Source: Arboricoccus pini
GTDB lineage: Bacteria; Pseudomonadota; Alphaproteobacteria; Geminicoccales; Geminicoccaceae
DNA: 64,000 bases
Direction: 5' to 3'
Assembly: GCF_900187945.1 (NCBI RefSeq)
Contig: NZ_FYEH01000012.1
Span: 54,006 to 118,005, forward strand
A program made the position numbers and the translations under genes. The notes beneath the pieces are model-generated. The model saw only the letters and a list, made by a program, of their open reading frames with translations. It was not told where the DNA came from and made no database searches. Shown here one piece after another: positions 51,780 through 61,539 of this stretch; within the stretch, counting starts at the first letter, position 1; each line of letters starts with the position of its first letter.

Positions 51780-53288
51780 TCAGGTGGTGGCCGGTCTCCG
51801 CCGCAGGAAGCCTTTGATCTGGCCGATCTGTCCTCGCATCTGGGCGCCGCCAAAGCCCAGGAGGGCCAAGGCGTAGACGAGCGCGGCGACGCCGACCATG
51901 ACGGCCAGCGACAGGAGCGGGGAATTGATCCGGTCGCGGAGTATTAGCTGCATGATCAGGACCGCCGCGCCCATGACGAGCGAGGCGAAGAAAGGGGCGG
52001 CGATGCTCTTGAAGGTCTTGAGCATGCTGACGCCCTGGACGCGTTGCAGGGCATACATCTGGAGCGGTGTCGTCACATAGGCACGCACCACATAGGCGCC
52101 GGCCACGGCAACGAGGCCATAGGGCGCGGCCAGCAACGAGAGGCTGACGGTCAGGACGACCTGGACCAGGGCCAGCTTCGAGATCGTGGCGGAACGACCG
52201 AGGGCCGCCAACGCCGGCGAGGTGAAGAAACCGATCGTGAAAGGGAGCGCCATGCAGGAAATGACGCGCGCCACGTCGACGCTGGCGGTCCATTGCGGGC
52301 CGAACAGGAGGACGATGGCATCGCCGGCCACCAGGCCGAAGCCGGTCAGGGCCGGTAGCGAGAAGATCGCAGCCGTGCTGATCAGCCGGCGATAGGCGAC
52401 GTCGAAGCCGGCCGGATCGTTCTGCAGACGTGAGAGGGTAGGCAGAGCCACGGTCGAGAAAGGCTGGATGGTCCCCTGTGCAATCACCTCGGTCATCTTC
52501 CAGGCCGTGCGGTAGATACCGACGGCCGCTGAGCCGATGAGCTTGCCGACGATGACGTCCTGCACGCGGATCAGCAGCATGAAAAGCAGCTGCGTGATGA
52601 GCATGTTGGAGCTGAAAGCGAAAAGAGCCTTGAGCTGGTGTGCCGAGAATTGCCGTCCCGGAATCCAGGGATAGGCGCGCCAGGCCAGGATGGTGCCCAC
52701 CACCTCGAAGACGAATCGCTGGACGACGAAAGCCCACACGCCCCAGCCCAGATAGGCGGCAACAAGGGCAGCGCCGCCACCGACGATACCGCTGACGATC
52801 GACCGCAAAGCAACGGTCTTGTGGCCGAACTCACGCAGCCGCAGGCTCATATGTGAGGCGCCGGCCGCCGAGATCGGCAGCATGAAACCCAGCACCTTGA
52901 TGAGGGGGGCTACTGCCGGGACCTCGAGCAGTCGCGCGATCGGATCGGCCAGTACCAATCCGGCCAGGGCCAGGATCGTGGCGAAGCCAATATTGGCCCA
53001 GAAGACCGAATCGCGTATTCGGTCTGTGATCTTCGGCTCGCGGATAAGTGCATCCATGAGGCCGGCGGTCGTGATGATCTTGCCGACCTCGGCGTAAAGA
53101 TAGGCCAGCGCGAACACGCCGAAGGCTGTGGGCCCCAGCAGCCGCGCCAGGATCGCGAAGAGCACGAAGTTGAAGGCCTGATCCGTTCCCAGGCGGACGA
53201 ACGTCCAGATCGCCGAACCGAACGCCTTATGCTTGAGCGTCCCTATGGGTACGTCGTCGCTCGGCGGAGCGGGAGGCGGCGTGCTCAA
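51780..53288 (-). CDS. Wzx-type flippase (lipopolysaccharide biosynthesis protein)
   Basis: Polytopic membrane protein of the MATE/Wzx-type polysaccharide transport family, 502 residues with about 12-14 hydrophobic segments. The stretch GSAIWTFVRLGTDQAFNFVLF near the start and LLARLLGPTAFGVFALAYLY are characteristic of WzxC-like proteins. It should flip the lipid-linked repeat unit to the periplasm. The start is TTG with AAGGA nine bases upstream. It ends 41 bases before the start of the GT8 gene. Confidence 0.88.
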   Translation of the reverse strand: MSTPPPAPPSDDVPIGTLKHKAFGSAIWTFVRLGTDQAFNFVLFAILARLLGPTAFGVFALAYLYAEVGKIITTAGLMDALIREPKITDRIRDSVFWANIGFATILALAGLVLADPIARLLEVPAVAPLIKVLGFMLPISAAGASHMSLRLREFGHKTVALRSIVSGIVGGGAALVAAYLGWGVWAFVVQRFVFEVVGTILAWRAYPWIPGRQFSAHQLKALFAFSSNMLITQLLFMLLIRVQDVIVGKLIGSAAVGIYRTAWKMTEVIAQGTIQPFSTVALPTLSRLQNDPAGFDVAYRRLISTAAIFSLPALTGFGLVAGDAIVLLFGPQWTASVDVARVISCMALPFTIGFFTSPALAALGRSATISKLALVQVVLTVSLSLLAAPYGLVAVAGAYVVRAYVTTPLQMYALQRVQGVSMLKTFKSIAAPFFASLVMGAAVLIMQLILRDRINSPLLSLAVMVGVAALVYALALLGFGGAQMRGQIGQIKGFLRRRPATT

Positions 53289-53342
53289 TGGAAAAATTCC
53301 TTAAGTCCGCTGCTGGCACGCGACTTACGTGCTCGTCACTCC

Positions 53343-53374
53343 GCCAGCCGGCTGGCCGGGAATCAATGCCCGGC
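53343..53374. repeat. Two adjacent inverted repeats between wza and wzx
   Basis: GCCAGCCGGCTGGC (53343-53356) is a perfect 14-base palindrome, overlapping a second hairpin GCCGGG-8-CCCGGC (53355-53374). It sits in the 198-base gap between the Wza-type gene and the flippase gene. Without a T-run it may act as a weak terminator or attenuator between export and assembly genes. Confidence 0.4.
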
Positions 53375-53486
53375 TCCAAAAAGTAATATGACACTGAATG
53401 TCAGGCCTGGATACGCGCCTTTGGACGACAAATCCAGCGACAGGCTGACGACGCTGGCGCATCGTCAGCGCTGTTTTATGCAGGGC

Positions 53487-54104
53487 TTAGAAGAACCGCT
53501 GTTGCACGTCGATCACGTCGCCGGGCAGGATTGCATCTGTTGGCTGGGCCAGTGCACCTGGAGCCGATGCGCCGCCACGATGGACGATGATCTTGTTCTC
53601 GTTCGCGCGGAAGGTGTAGCCACCGGCTGTCGCTACGGCTTCCAGCACCGACATGCCGTTCTCATAGGGATAACGGCCGGGCGTCTTGACCTCGCCCAGG
53701 ATGAAGAAGGGACGGTATGTCACGACCTGGACGCCGACGCGGGGATCGGTCAGATAGCCACCGCTCTTGAGCGACTTGGTGAGCTCGCTCTCGATCGCGG
53801 ACGGGGTCTTGCCCGCGACCTTGACCGTGCCGACGAGCGGCATTGGGAAAGCACCCGTGGCATCGATGTCATATTCGCCCGAAAGATCGTCATAGCCATA
53901 GACGTTGACCCGGATGCGATCGCCCGTCCCCAGCGTATAGGGTTGGTCGGGCGTCGAGCCCGGAGGCGCCACGCTGGCCAGGGGCGGGTAGTCCTGGGTT
54001 GCGCAGGCCGCGAGTGACAGGGCGCCCAGAAGCATCAGTCCGAGGCTGCGACGCGTCGGGTGGTACATGCCGGTTGCGGGCGGCGTTTTAACGAGGCTCT
54101 TCAT
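53487..54104 (-). CDS. Polysaccharide export protein (Wza-like)
   Basis: Outer-membrane polysaccharide export lipoprotein, 205 residues. A signal peptide ends at LAAC (lipobox), followed by YTLGTGDRIRVNVYGYDDLSGEYDIDATG, the start of the export domain, and a SLBB-type segment with ILGEVKTPGRYPYENGMSV. It is much shorter than E. coli Wza and lacks a C-terminal helix barrel segment, as in many alphaproteobacteria. It is encoded directly downstream of the beta-barrel protein, which could supply the outer-membrane channel. Confidence 0.9.
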   Translation of the reverse strand: MKSLVKTPPATGMYHPTRRSLGLMLLGALSLAACATQDYPPLASVAPPGSTPDQPYTLGTGDRIRVNVYGYDDLSGEYDIDATGAFPMPLVGTVKVAGKTPSAIESELTKSLKSGGYLTDPRVGVQVVTYRPFFILGEVKTPGRYPYENGMSVLEAVATAGGYTFRANENKIIVHRGGASAPGALAQPTDAILPGDVIDVQQRFF

Positions 54105-54137
54105 GGTCTTGCCGTCTCTGTTGCAGCCAAAGGATGG

Positions 54138-55445
54138 TCAAAATGACAGGGTTATCCCGGTCAGGAAAACATTGCGGGCATAATCCGCGTCATCGGCATT
54201 CGTCAGTCGCTTACTAAACATGTAATTGGCGTCATACGACATGCGTCGATTGATAAGCCAGCGTGCACCGACACCGGCCTGGAAGGTGTTATCGGAGCGG
54301 GAGGTGTCCAGATAGTCATCACGTATATAGCGAGTTGTGGCCGTTAGGAAAACGTTCGGTCGCAAGGCGTGGATGACGGTCAGCCCTAACTGTTTGTAGG
54401 AATCCGTCGATGCTGTGTCGTCATCGACGGTAAGCGTCGTCTCCTGCAGGGTCGTGCGTCCGTTCAGGATGACCGAGGTAAGCTCGGTCGGATTCCAGGT
54501 CAGGTTGAGATCGGACTGAAACCCGGTGACGTCATTGAGATCGGTGCCGTCATAGGCACGATAGACGAAACCCAGATCGAAGGAGCCGTACAGCAGGCCG
54601 GTGATGTCGATGTCCGTACCGACGCCGCCGAAATAGGTGGTCGAGCTGCGCTTCACGCCGTTGTTATTGACAGATTGGTCGTAATCGTTGCGCCGCACCG
54701 TCGTGATGCCATAGGCGGCGATGTTGGGCGAAACCTGGTAGCCGGCGCGAACGCCGACCTGCGTCTGGATGCGATTACGGTCCGAGACATCCTCGCTCGG
54801 ATTATCGAAACTCAGATACTGGGCCGAGCCGGTCCCCTCGAGAAAGAGCCGGTCCAGCCCTTTGTGATAGGTCAAGGTGCCACCGGTCGCGGTGATGGTC
54901 GTAAGCTTGCGGAAGGCTTCCTGATCCGCGGAGGTCCGATCCTCATGGTAGCGCGTAACGCCGAACGTCGCCCCGACACGGTCCTGATCGAAGACGTTTT
55001 GGATGGCCGACGCCCGGGCGTAGAGATCGGTATAATTATTATCGGTCTGATCGACGTACCTCGCGACCTCGCCACCGGCTTGCATGCTGATGAAGCGATT
55101 GGGAAGCTGCGAGGTGGCGGTGATGCTCGGCGTCACGATTAAAGTGGTGTCGCCGTCCTTGTTGTGGTCGCGCGCAAAGACGTTGTCGTCGAAGCGCAGA
55201 CCTGTGCGGACCGAGGGCAGGATGATGAAAGTACCAGCGACGATGCCGAGCGGCTGGTACTCCTCCTGGTTCTGGTCGACCGTGGTGTTAGCCGGATCGG
55301 GCAGCCGCAGGGTCTGGGCCTGGGCGACCGAAGCGGCTGACAGCATGGCCAGCGCACTACCGACCGACAGACGCAAGGCGCGGTCGAGGCGGCGGCAGCG
55401 GCGCCCGAACGAAGGAAGGCGAGCAAGCGTCGTGTTAACGATCAT
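54138..55445 (-). CDS. Outer-membrane beta-barrel protein of EPS cluster (BBP2-like)
   Basis: Outer-membrane beta-barrel protein, about 435 residues, with signal peptide (LSVGSALAMLSAASVAQA). The C-terminal 350 residues alternate polar and hydrophobic residues and end with NVFLTGITLSF, a terminal aromatic expected for barrel insertion. The LRFDDNVFARDHNKDGDTTLI stretch fits the BBP2 group found next to polysaccharide export genes. The ATG at 55445 follows the preceding stop by two bases; a TTG at 55451 overlaps that stop. It may form the export pore or a docking barrel. Confidence 0.8.
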   Translation of the reverse strand: MIVNTTLARLPSFGRRCRRLDRALRLSVGSALAMLSAASVAQAQTLRLPDPANTTVDQNQEEYQPLGIVAGTFIILPSVRTGLRFDDNVFARDHNKDGDTTLIVTPSITATSQLPNRFISMQAGGEVARYVDQTDNNYTDLYARASAIQNVFDQDRVGATFGVTRYHEDRTSADQEAFRKLTTITATGGTLTYHKGLDRLFLEGTGSAQYLSFDNPSEDVSDRNRIQTQVGVRAGYQVSPNIAAYGITTVRRNDYDQSVNNNGVKRSSTTYFGGVGTDIDITGLLYGSFDLGFVYRAYDGTDLNDVTGFQSDLNLTWNPTELTSVILNGRTTLQETTLTVDDDTASTDSYKQLGLTVIHALRPNVFLTATTRYIRDDYLDTSRSDNTFQAGVGARWLINRRMSYDANYMFSKRLTNADDADYARNVFLTGITLSF

Positions 55446-55447
55446 TC

Positions 55448-56713
55448 TCAATTCTTGGTTGTGGCGCGGGTGAGGTCAAGAAGTTCGGTGATGCCGCGCT
55501 CGACCCGGGCGCGACCGGATTGCATTGCTGCATCGTTGTTGGCAGCGAGCGCACCTTTGATGATCGCGACGATCTCGCCCGTGCCGCTCGTCTTGAAGGT
55601 ATCGGGCTTGAGCTGGCGCAACGGCATTTCCAGCGCTCGATAGAAGGCTTCGAGTTTGCGCACCGGACCGAGCGCGATGCTTGGAATGCCGAATGCCTCA
55701 GCGACGATGCACGCATGCAGGCGCGGCGAGATAACCAATCGGTGCGGCGCGATCAGGGCTGCCATTTCCGCTGGCGTGGTCGGCCGGGCCGTGGAGGGAA
55801 CGTCATGGCCGATGCGCTTAAGATGGGCTGCCACCTTGGCGCAATAGGCATCGTCCTCGAAAGCGCCGTTCGTGAAGAGCACGGGCTCTAGACCACATTC
55901 GCTGCTGGCCTGAACGAGATCCTCGTAGACGCTGAGCCAAGCTTCGGGCGTGAGGCCCTCGGACACGCTGCCGGAATAGCCGAGATTGATCGGATCGGCG
56001 ACGTTGATGCCGATCGTGGTGGACGTCGTGCCAGGTGCGCGATGGCCGTAGACCTCGTTCGCGACGATCGCCGGGTCTGGAATGACCCCGTAAGCCGGGA
56101 GCTTGTCCGGCGAGATTTGCGCCGTGAGTGAATCCATCGATGTCGCATCCCTGACCGTGACCTTGCGCAGGAACGGTGACGTCAAGGCGCGCTTGAAAAG
56201 CTCGCTTCCTACGCGCGACCAATTCCGGCTGGCCCCAACACAGACGATCGTATACGGGATTGCCAGCTTGTCGAGACAGGAAGCCATCGTCTCGACTTTG
56301 ATCGGGAAATTCAGGTCGACATCGTCGAGCAATTGTCCCCCGCCAATCAGGGCGGCATCGACGCCGCGCAGCTCTTCCGCCCAGCGTTGGGCCAGCTTGC
56401 GTTTCACCTTGATCGTCAAGATCGCGCGGACGAGATTCTGGCGAAGGAAGGCCGGCAGGCGGTGGGCGACCGACATAAATAGCTGCCGGCCATGCTCGCG
56501 CTCGATGAAATCCTCGCGCCCGGCGAGGTCGATCCGCACGACCGTGGCGCCCGGCTCGAGCTTGGCAACGAGATGGGCCAGGCATTCGGAGATGACGCCG
56601 TCGCCAAGATTCGGGCTGTAGGGCAAGCCGCAAATGGCAATCTTACGGCGGGACATCGGCGCAGCGGGCATCGCTCGGGCGTTGCCGGAGGCCAGATGTT
56701 CCTCGGATCTCAT
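55448..56713 (-). CDS. Polysaccharide pyruvyltransferase-family protein C
   Basis: Third pyruvyltransferase-family protein, 421 residues, the longest of the three. Seen: ICGLPYSPNLGDGVISECLAHL, LIGGGQLLDDVDLNFPIKV, and LVISPRLHACIVAEAFGIPSIAL with the family histidine. Possible starts are the ATG at 56713 and ATGs at 56671 and 56656; the last gives the closest family N-terminus. It lies between the glycosyltransferase and the beta-barrel gene, with almost no gap to either. Confidence 0.83.
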   Translation of the reverse strand: MRSEEHLASGNARAMPAAPMSRRKIAICGLPYSPNLGDGVISECLAHLVAKLEPGATVVRIDLAGREDFIEREHGRQLFMSVAHRLPAFLRQNLVRAILTIKVKRKLAQRWAEELRGVDAALIGGGQLLDDVDLNFPIKVETMASCLDKLAIPYTIVCVGASRNWSRVGSELFKRALTSPFLRKVTVRDATSMDSLTAQISPDKLPAYGVIPDPAIVANEVYGHRAPGTTSTTIGINVADPINLGYSGSVSEGLTPEAWLSVYEDLVQASSECGLEPVLFTNGAFEDDAYCAKVAAHLKRIGHDVPSTARPTTPAEMAALIAPHRLVISPRLHACIVAEAFGIPSIALGPVRKLEAFYRALEMPLRQLKPDTFKTSGTGEIVAIIKGALAANNDAAMQSGRARVERGITELLDLTRATTKN

Positions 56714-56714
56714 A

Positions 56715-57836
56715 TCAGGCTACCTTCTTGACCGTGGTTGTCGCAAGAATGCGATCCAGGAGCGTTTCTGAATTGCGGTTCACGTCATAAAATTGCACGG
56801 CCCGCTGACGGGCCGCCTGCCCGAGGCGTCGGCGCAGTGCTGGATCGTCGACCAGCCGACGGAGGGCAGCCGTCAGCGCTGGCACGTCGTTCGAGGGAAC
56901 CAGGAGTCCCGTCTGTTCGTCCTGGACGATATCGGGGATGGCGCCCACGTTCGAGGCCACGACGGGCAAGCCGGCGGCCGCAGCCTCGATCAGGACGAGG
57001 GGCGATAGATCCTCGCGCGAGGGCAAAACGAAAATGTCGAGCGAGGGGAGGAAATCCTTCATAAGCTCGGCATGCGGCACATTGCTGCGGAAACTGACGC
57101 CCGGCAGGTCGTCGCGATGCGCGCTGGCCTGGGTGACAACCTCGAGCGTCGAGCCGCCGCCGAGCCGGCCGAAGGCCTCGACCAGGATGTTGCCGCCCTT
57201 GCGATTGAAGTCGTTGCCGATGAAGCCGATCTTCGCTTGGCCAGCCAAGTCCTGACCGGGCTGTGTCGCCAGCGGCGCATTCAGGCCATCGAAGTGAATG
57301 AGTGGCGGGCAGATCGAAACCTTCCGGGGATCGATGCCGTAATCCTCGACAATCGAGCGGGCGATTGTCTCGCCGGAGCCGAAAACATGGCGGGCCTTTT
57401 CGAAGATTCGCCGTTCGAGGTCGAGATCGGCTTGGCGAAAGCCGCGTGCGCCAAAGCGACGTTGCGCCAGGGCGATGGTCACGTCCGCGTAGACGCTAAA
57501 GGGCAATGAAAAGGACGCAGGCAAGGCCGCGGCAGCGGTGAAATGGCCAAGAAACAGGGCCGCTTCGTACCGATGTGCCGCCATCTGCCTGGCCAGCGGC
57601 TGCTTGAGTACCCAGCCCGCCATCTGCGCCTGGCTGACCAGACTGAGCCGCCGATGCAGGGGCCCCGGATAGATATCCTTAAGCAGGATGCGCAGGGGCC
57701 GGGGCGAGGTGTATTTGAGGATGTCGAGCTCGATATCCCCACGCTGCTCGACGATTGGTCCAAGCGAGGCCAGCTGCGTGCGCCAGCCAAGCGCGTCGAC
57801 GGCAACGACCAGGATGCGATCCTTGTCGTTGGTCAT
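56715..57836 (-). CDS. GT4-family glycosyltransferase A
   Basis: Glycosyltransferase of the GT-B fold, family 4 type, 373 residues. The C-terminal domain shows KIGFIGNDFNRKGGNILVEAF and FVLPSREDLSPLVLIEAAAAGLPVVAS, with the EX7E-type motif. The ATG at 57836 has AGGGGA five bases upstream and gives a sensible N-terminus (ILVVAVDALGW). The donor is probably a nucleotide sugar; its identity is unknown. It starts 64 bases from the tyrosine kinase stop, in the same orientation. Confidence 0.86.
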   Translation of the reverse strand: MTNDKDRILVVAVDALGWRTQLASLGPIVEQRGDIELDILKYTSPRPLRILLKDIYPGPLHRRLSLVSQAQMAGWVLKQPLARQMAAHRYEAALFLGHFTAAAALPASFSLPFSVYADVTIALAQRRFGARGFRQADLDLERRIFEKARHVFGSGETIARSIVEDYGIDPRKVSICPPLIHFDGLNAPLATQPGQDLAGQAKIGFIGNDFNRKGGNILVEAFGRLGGGSTLEVVTQASAHRDDLPGVSFRSNVPHAELMKDFLPSLDIFVLPSREDLSPLVLIEAAAAGLPVVASNVGAIPDIVQDEQTGLLVPSNDVPALTAALRRLVDDPALRRRLGQAARQRAVQFYDVNRNSETLLDRILATTTVKKVA

Positions 57837-57900
57837 GTTTTCCCCTGCCGCCATTCCTAATCCCAGCTGTCGTGACGAAGCGAGGTCTTCCGCAGGGCCG

Positions 57901-60180
57901 TCAGGCCCTGACAGGAAAACCGCCGCCTTTTGTTCCGGCATAGCGCCCATAGTCCCGGCGCGCACTGGGCTGAGGCGCGCAATTCAGGATGGCCAGCACC
58001 TTGCTCATGCTGGAGCCAAGCATCATGCGCAGGCCTTCCTGGGCATCACGGTCGCGCGTGACGCCCGCACGGAAGACGTAGAAGAGCCGATCGCACCAGT
58101 TGCTGAGCATCAGCTGCTCGCTGCCGACCAGGAGCGGCGAGCTGTCGATGATGACCAGATCATACTCGTGCTCGACGCGGGCCTTAAGCTCCTCCAAGGC
58201 ACGCGACTGCAGGAACAAAGTGGGCTCGTGGTTCGGGCGCTTGTAGCTCAGGAGATCGATGCCGATCGAGTCGACGCGGGTGATCGCCTGGTCGAGCGTC
58301 GCCCGGCCGGCCGTTACGTCCTCGATGCCGTAGTCGAGCCTGGCATCGAAGAGGCGACCGATCGAGGGCTTCAGCGAGTCGAGGTCGATAAGGAGGACCC
58401 GTTCCTGGGCGCGGACCGCGAAGGCCGCCAGGGCCGCCGCCAGGCTGGACTTGCCTTCCTTGGGATTGCTCGAGATCAGCTGCACCACTGCCGCACTGCC
58501 TCGATCATGCTTGCTCATCCGTGCGGCGACGTAGAGCCGCCGCAACTCGGTCAGGAAGATCGGGAAGCGGCGACCGCGCTCCAGATCGGACATGAAGTTG
58601 CGCGATCCCAGCCGCGACATCCGCGGAAAGACGGCCACCACCGGCAGATGAAAGCGGCTCTCGATGTCCGTCGCGCTGTCGATCACCTTGCTGGATGTGC
58701 TGAGCGCGAAGGCCAGGGCACTGGCGAGCAGGGCCGACATGAAGGTGCCCGCGATAATGATGACGGCGCGCGAGAGCGAGCTCGGTGACAAAGGCAGGGC
58801 CGCCGGCACGAGAATGCGCGCATCCGGCTGCAGGACGGTCGCCTGATCCTCGCTTTCCTTCAGCCTGCCGAGGAACTGCTCGTAGAGCGTCCGGCTGGCG
58901 TCGGCGCGGCGCTCGAGCTCACGCAGCTTGACGGAGCCATCTTCCTGCCGCCGGCTTTCAGCCTTCAGCTCGTTGATGCGGCCTACCAGGGCCGCCTCGC
59001 GATCACGCTGGACGGTAAGGTCACTCTGCAGCGAATTGACGATGCGATTGACCTGACTCTGGATCTGTTGCTCCAGATCGCGCCGGGACGATTGCAGATC
59101 CTTGACTCGTGGATGGTTGGGCCCAAGGCTCTGCGTCAGGGCGGCGACCTGTGAATCGATGTCCGCCTCGCGCTCGCGCAGCCGAGAGATCAGGTCCGAC
59201 TGTACGACCTGGGTCAGGGCCGAGAAATTCCCGCCGCCGCTGCGGACGCGATTGACTTCGACCATCTCCGCCTCGACCGTGGCGCGGGCGGCCTGGACGG
59301 TAGCCAATTGCTGGCTAAGGTCGTTCAGTTGCTGGTCGACCAGCGTGGCGCCGGTATTGTCATTGCGCTGCAAGAGATTGTTGTTCGCGCGATAGGCCTC
59401 GATCTCCTGCTCGGCGTCCACGAGCTCGTGGCCGAGCTGATTGACGCGGCCTTGAAGCCAGACCTGGGCGCGCAGGCTCTCGGCGACCTTGTCGTCGACC
59501 TGGCTCTGCAGATAGCGGTTCGAGACGGCGTTAACCACGTCGATCGCCAGCTGCTTGTCGATCGAGGGATAGGCGACGCTGACCGAGTAGGACTTGCCGA
59601 CTGCAGCGACATTCAAATCGTTCTGGATCATGTCGATGACGCGCTGACGGCGCGCTTCCGCCGTCTCGGGCGGGTCCTGCGTCGGCGGCGGGATAATTAG
59701 CCCGCCCAGCGTCTGCACGATCTTTGGACCAGTCGCGACATAGTTCTGCAGATTCGCGATCCAGGCCTGGTAGAAGCGCGGCGGCTGATCGAGCTTGCTC
59801 TTGATGACCGGATTATTCAGGAGGTTGAGCTGGTCGACCACCTTGCCGATCGACGCATCGGATTGGATGACCCGCATCTGCGTCTCGATGAAAGCGCTGT
59901 CGACAGGCAGCGTGTCCAGCGTGCTGCGGTCCAGCGTCACGATCTGCATCTGACGCGGTTCGAGCATGATCTGGGTCGTGGCCGTATAGACCGGGTCCCG
60001 CGTCAGCGCGAAGATCGTCGAGAAAACGAACCCCAGCAGGGTGAGGCACAAGATCAGGAGCCAGTGCCGCTTCAGGGCCCCATAGGCCGCCGGCAGGTCG
60101 ATCTTGAAATCCTGCTCCTCCGGTATGGGGCGGGGCAGCGTCATGGAACCTTGCTGCGTGTACGGCTGGAGATTTGCCAT
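57901..60180 (-). CDS. Polysaccharide co-polymerase/tyrosine autokinase (Wzc/ExoP-like)
   Basis: Inner-membrane protein that controls chain length and phosphorylates itself on tyrosine, about 759 residues. An N-terminal Wzz-type domain has membrane segments near residues 41-60 and near residue 475, enclosing a long coiled-coil periplasmic region. The cytoplasmic kinase has Walker A SNPKEGKSSLAAAL, Walker A' VLLIDLDSLKPS and Walker B DLVIIDSSPLL. The C-terminal tail has only two tyrosines (DYGRYAG), fewer than in Wzc of E. coli. The ATG at 60180 is preferred over a TTG at 60222. Confidence 0.9.
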   Translation of the reverse strand: MANLQPYTQQGSMTLPRPIPEEQDFKIDLPAAYGALKRHWLLILCLTLLGFVFSTIFALTRDPVYTATTQIMLEPRQMQIVTLDRSTLDTLPVDSAFIETQMRVIQSDASIGKVVDQLNLLNNPVIKSKLDQPPRFYQAWIANLQNYVATGPKIVQTLGGLIIPPPTQDPPETAEARRQRVIDMIQNDLNVAAVGKSYSVSVAYPSIDKQLAIDVVNAVSNRYLQSQVDDKVAESLRAQVWLQGRVNQLGHELVDAEQEIEAYRANNNLLQRNDNTGATLVDQQLNDLSQQLATVQAARATVEAEMVEVNRVRSGGGNFSALTQVVQSDLISRLREREADIDSQVAALTQSLGPNHPRVKDLQSSRRDLEQQIQSQVNRIVNSLQSDLTVQRDREAALVGRINELKAESRRQEDGSVKLRELERRADASRTLYEQFLGRLKESEDQATVLQPDARILVPAALPLSPSSLSRAVIIIAGTFMSALLASALAFALSTSSKVIDSATDIESRFHLPVVAVFPRMSRLGSRNFMSDLERGRRFPIFLTELRRLYVAARMSKHDRGSAAVVQLISSNPKEGKSSLAAALAAFAVRAQERVLLIDLDSLKPSIGRLFDARLDYGIEDVTAGRATLDQAITRVDSIGIDLLSYKRPNHEPTLFLQSRALEELKARVEHEYDLVIIDSSPLLVGSEQLMLSNWCDRLFYVFRAGVTRDRDAQEGLRMMLGSSMSKVLAILNCAPQPSARRDYGRYAGTKGGGFPVRA

Positions 60181-60303
60181 CAAGACGATCCAGTGAAAAT
60201 TTGACGTAATCTTGGACGACAACGAAAATAATATCGGAACAAACTGCGGTCGCTACCGAAATGCCCCGCTCGCGTCGACCTGCCGCCTCGCCTTTTGCAA
60301 GAC

Positions 60304-61539
60304 TCAGGCGGCAATGCGTTCGGGCAGCTTGCTACCCAATGCGCGGTATATATCGGTCAGGCCGTCCAGATAGCGCGAATTGGTGAAAGGTGCCTCCCGG
60401 TACTTCGCGAATCCGGTCACACTTAAAGCACGAACTGCATCGTCGCTGGCTAGCGCCTGCATCTTGCGCGCGAGATCGGCAGGGTCACCGCTCTTGAAAG
60501 CCATGCCGCCGCCCAGTTCCAGGATCTTGTCCTTCATAAGCACGGCATCGCTGACAAGTGCCGGAATGCCCCGGCTGACGGCCTCGAACATCGATAGACC
60601 GAAGGTTTCGGGCCAGACTGAGGGAAACACGATGGCTCGCGCCCGCGCGAAACGTCGTGCCACTTCCTCCTTGTCGACCCAACCCGAAATATCGGCGTCC
60701 GGCGCGGCGGCCAGCACGGCGGCACGACGCTCGCCGTCGCCGACGATCAGCGGCCGCACCCCCAAAAGGGCACAAGCCTTGGCATAGACCTCAGCACCCT
60801 TTTCGGCACTGAGCCTGCCTATGAAGACGATGTCCTGGTTTCTTTCAGCCGGGATACGCTCCGCCGGGGCCGTCGCCACGGGATTCTCGAGTACGAAGAA
60901 CCGGGCATTGCCATTCAGGAATGGACGGGAAAGTTCGCGCTGGCGCTCGCTGAAGACGATATAGTTGCGTAGCGTCTGGGGAAAGCCGACCAGGGCACGG
61001 GCCGCGGTGTGCTTCACATAGCGATAGACCTTGAAGCCACGGTTCCGACTGTCGCAGTCGGTGAGCGCGCAGGCGACGCCCAGCGGCTTGAGGGTACAGA
61101 TCTGGCCTGTCTTGAAATTGAAATAGCCACCATTCGGACAGAAGCTGAAATGGTCGTGCATCGTCAAGACGACCCGGTCCATGACAGGCCGGAGCGCGCC
61201 AAAGATGCTGGGCGAAAGAATGCGCGACCAGCCATGCACGTGAAAAACCGTTTCGGGCGGCAACTCCGCGATCAACGATTTGATTGTTGCGTGGGCGCGG
61301 CTGTTCCAGATCCCATTGATCGCCGCCCGCTTGCGGTCCGTGGCGCGGATCAGCTCCTGCTGATCGAGCTTGATGCAGCGAATGCCCCGCTCGGCCAGCA
61401 TCGGCGTCACCTGCTCGGCGCCGCATACATAGACGACCTTGTAGCCGCGCGCGGCCATCCCTTCGGCCGTGGCCAGAGCGATGGTGGTCTGACCGCCCAG
61501 CGGCAGGCCCAGATCGTTGATGACGCAAATCGTCGTCAT
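60304..61539 (-). CDS. GT4-family glycosyltransferase B
   Basis: Glycosyltransferase of the GT-B fold, family 4 type, 411 residues. Seen: DLGLPLGGQTTIALATAEGM at the N-terminus, DIVFIGRLSAEKGAEVYAKA and VFPSVWPETFGLSMFEAVSRGIPAL with the EX7E-type motif. A Cys-rich insert, with CPNGGYFNFKTGQICTLKP, is present around residues 132-160, as in glycosyltransferases acting on lipid-linked sugars. Its start overlaps the stop of the next gene upstream (ATGA), so the two are translated together. Confidence 0.87.
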   Translation of the reverse strand: MTTICVINDLGLPLGGQTTIALATAEGMAARGYKVVYVCGAEQVTPMLAERGIRCIKLDQQELIRATDRKRAAINGIWNSRAHATIKSLIAELPPETVFHVHGWSRILSPSIFGALRPVMDRVVLTMHDHFSFCPNGGYFNFKTGQICTLKPLGVACALTDCDSRNRGFKVYRYVKHTAARALVGFPQTLRNYIVFSERQRELSRPFLNGNARFFVLENPVATAPAERIPAERNQDIVFIGRLSAEKGAEVYAKACALLGVRPLIVGDGERRAAVLAAAPDADISGWVDKEEVARRFARARAIVFPSVWPETFGLSMFEAVSRGIPALVSDAVLMKDKILELGGGMAFKSGDPADLARKMQALASDDAVRALSVTGFAKYREAPFTNSRYLDGLTDIYRALGSKLPERIAA

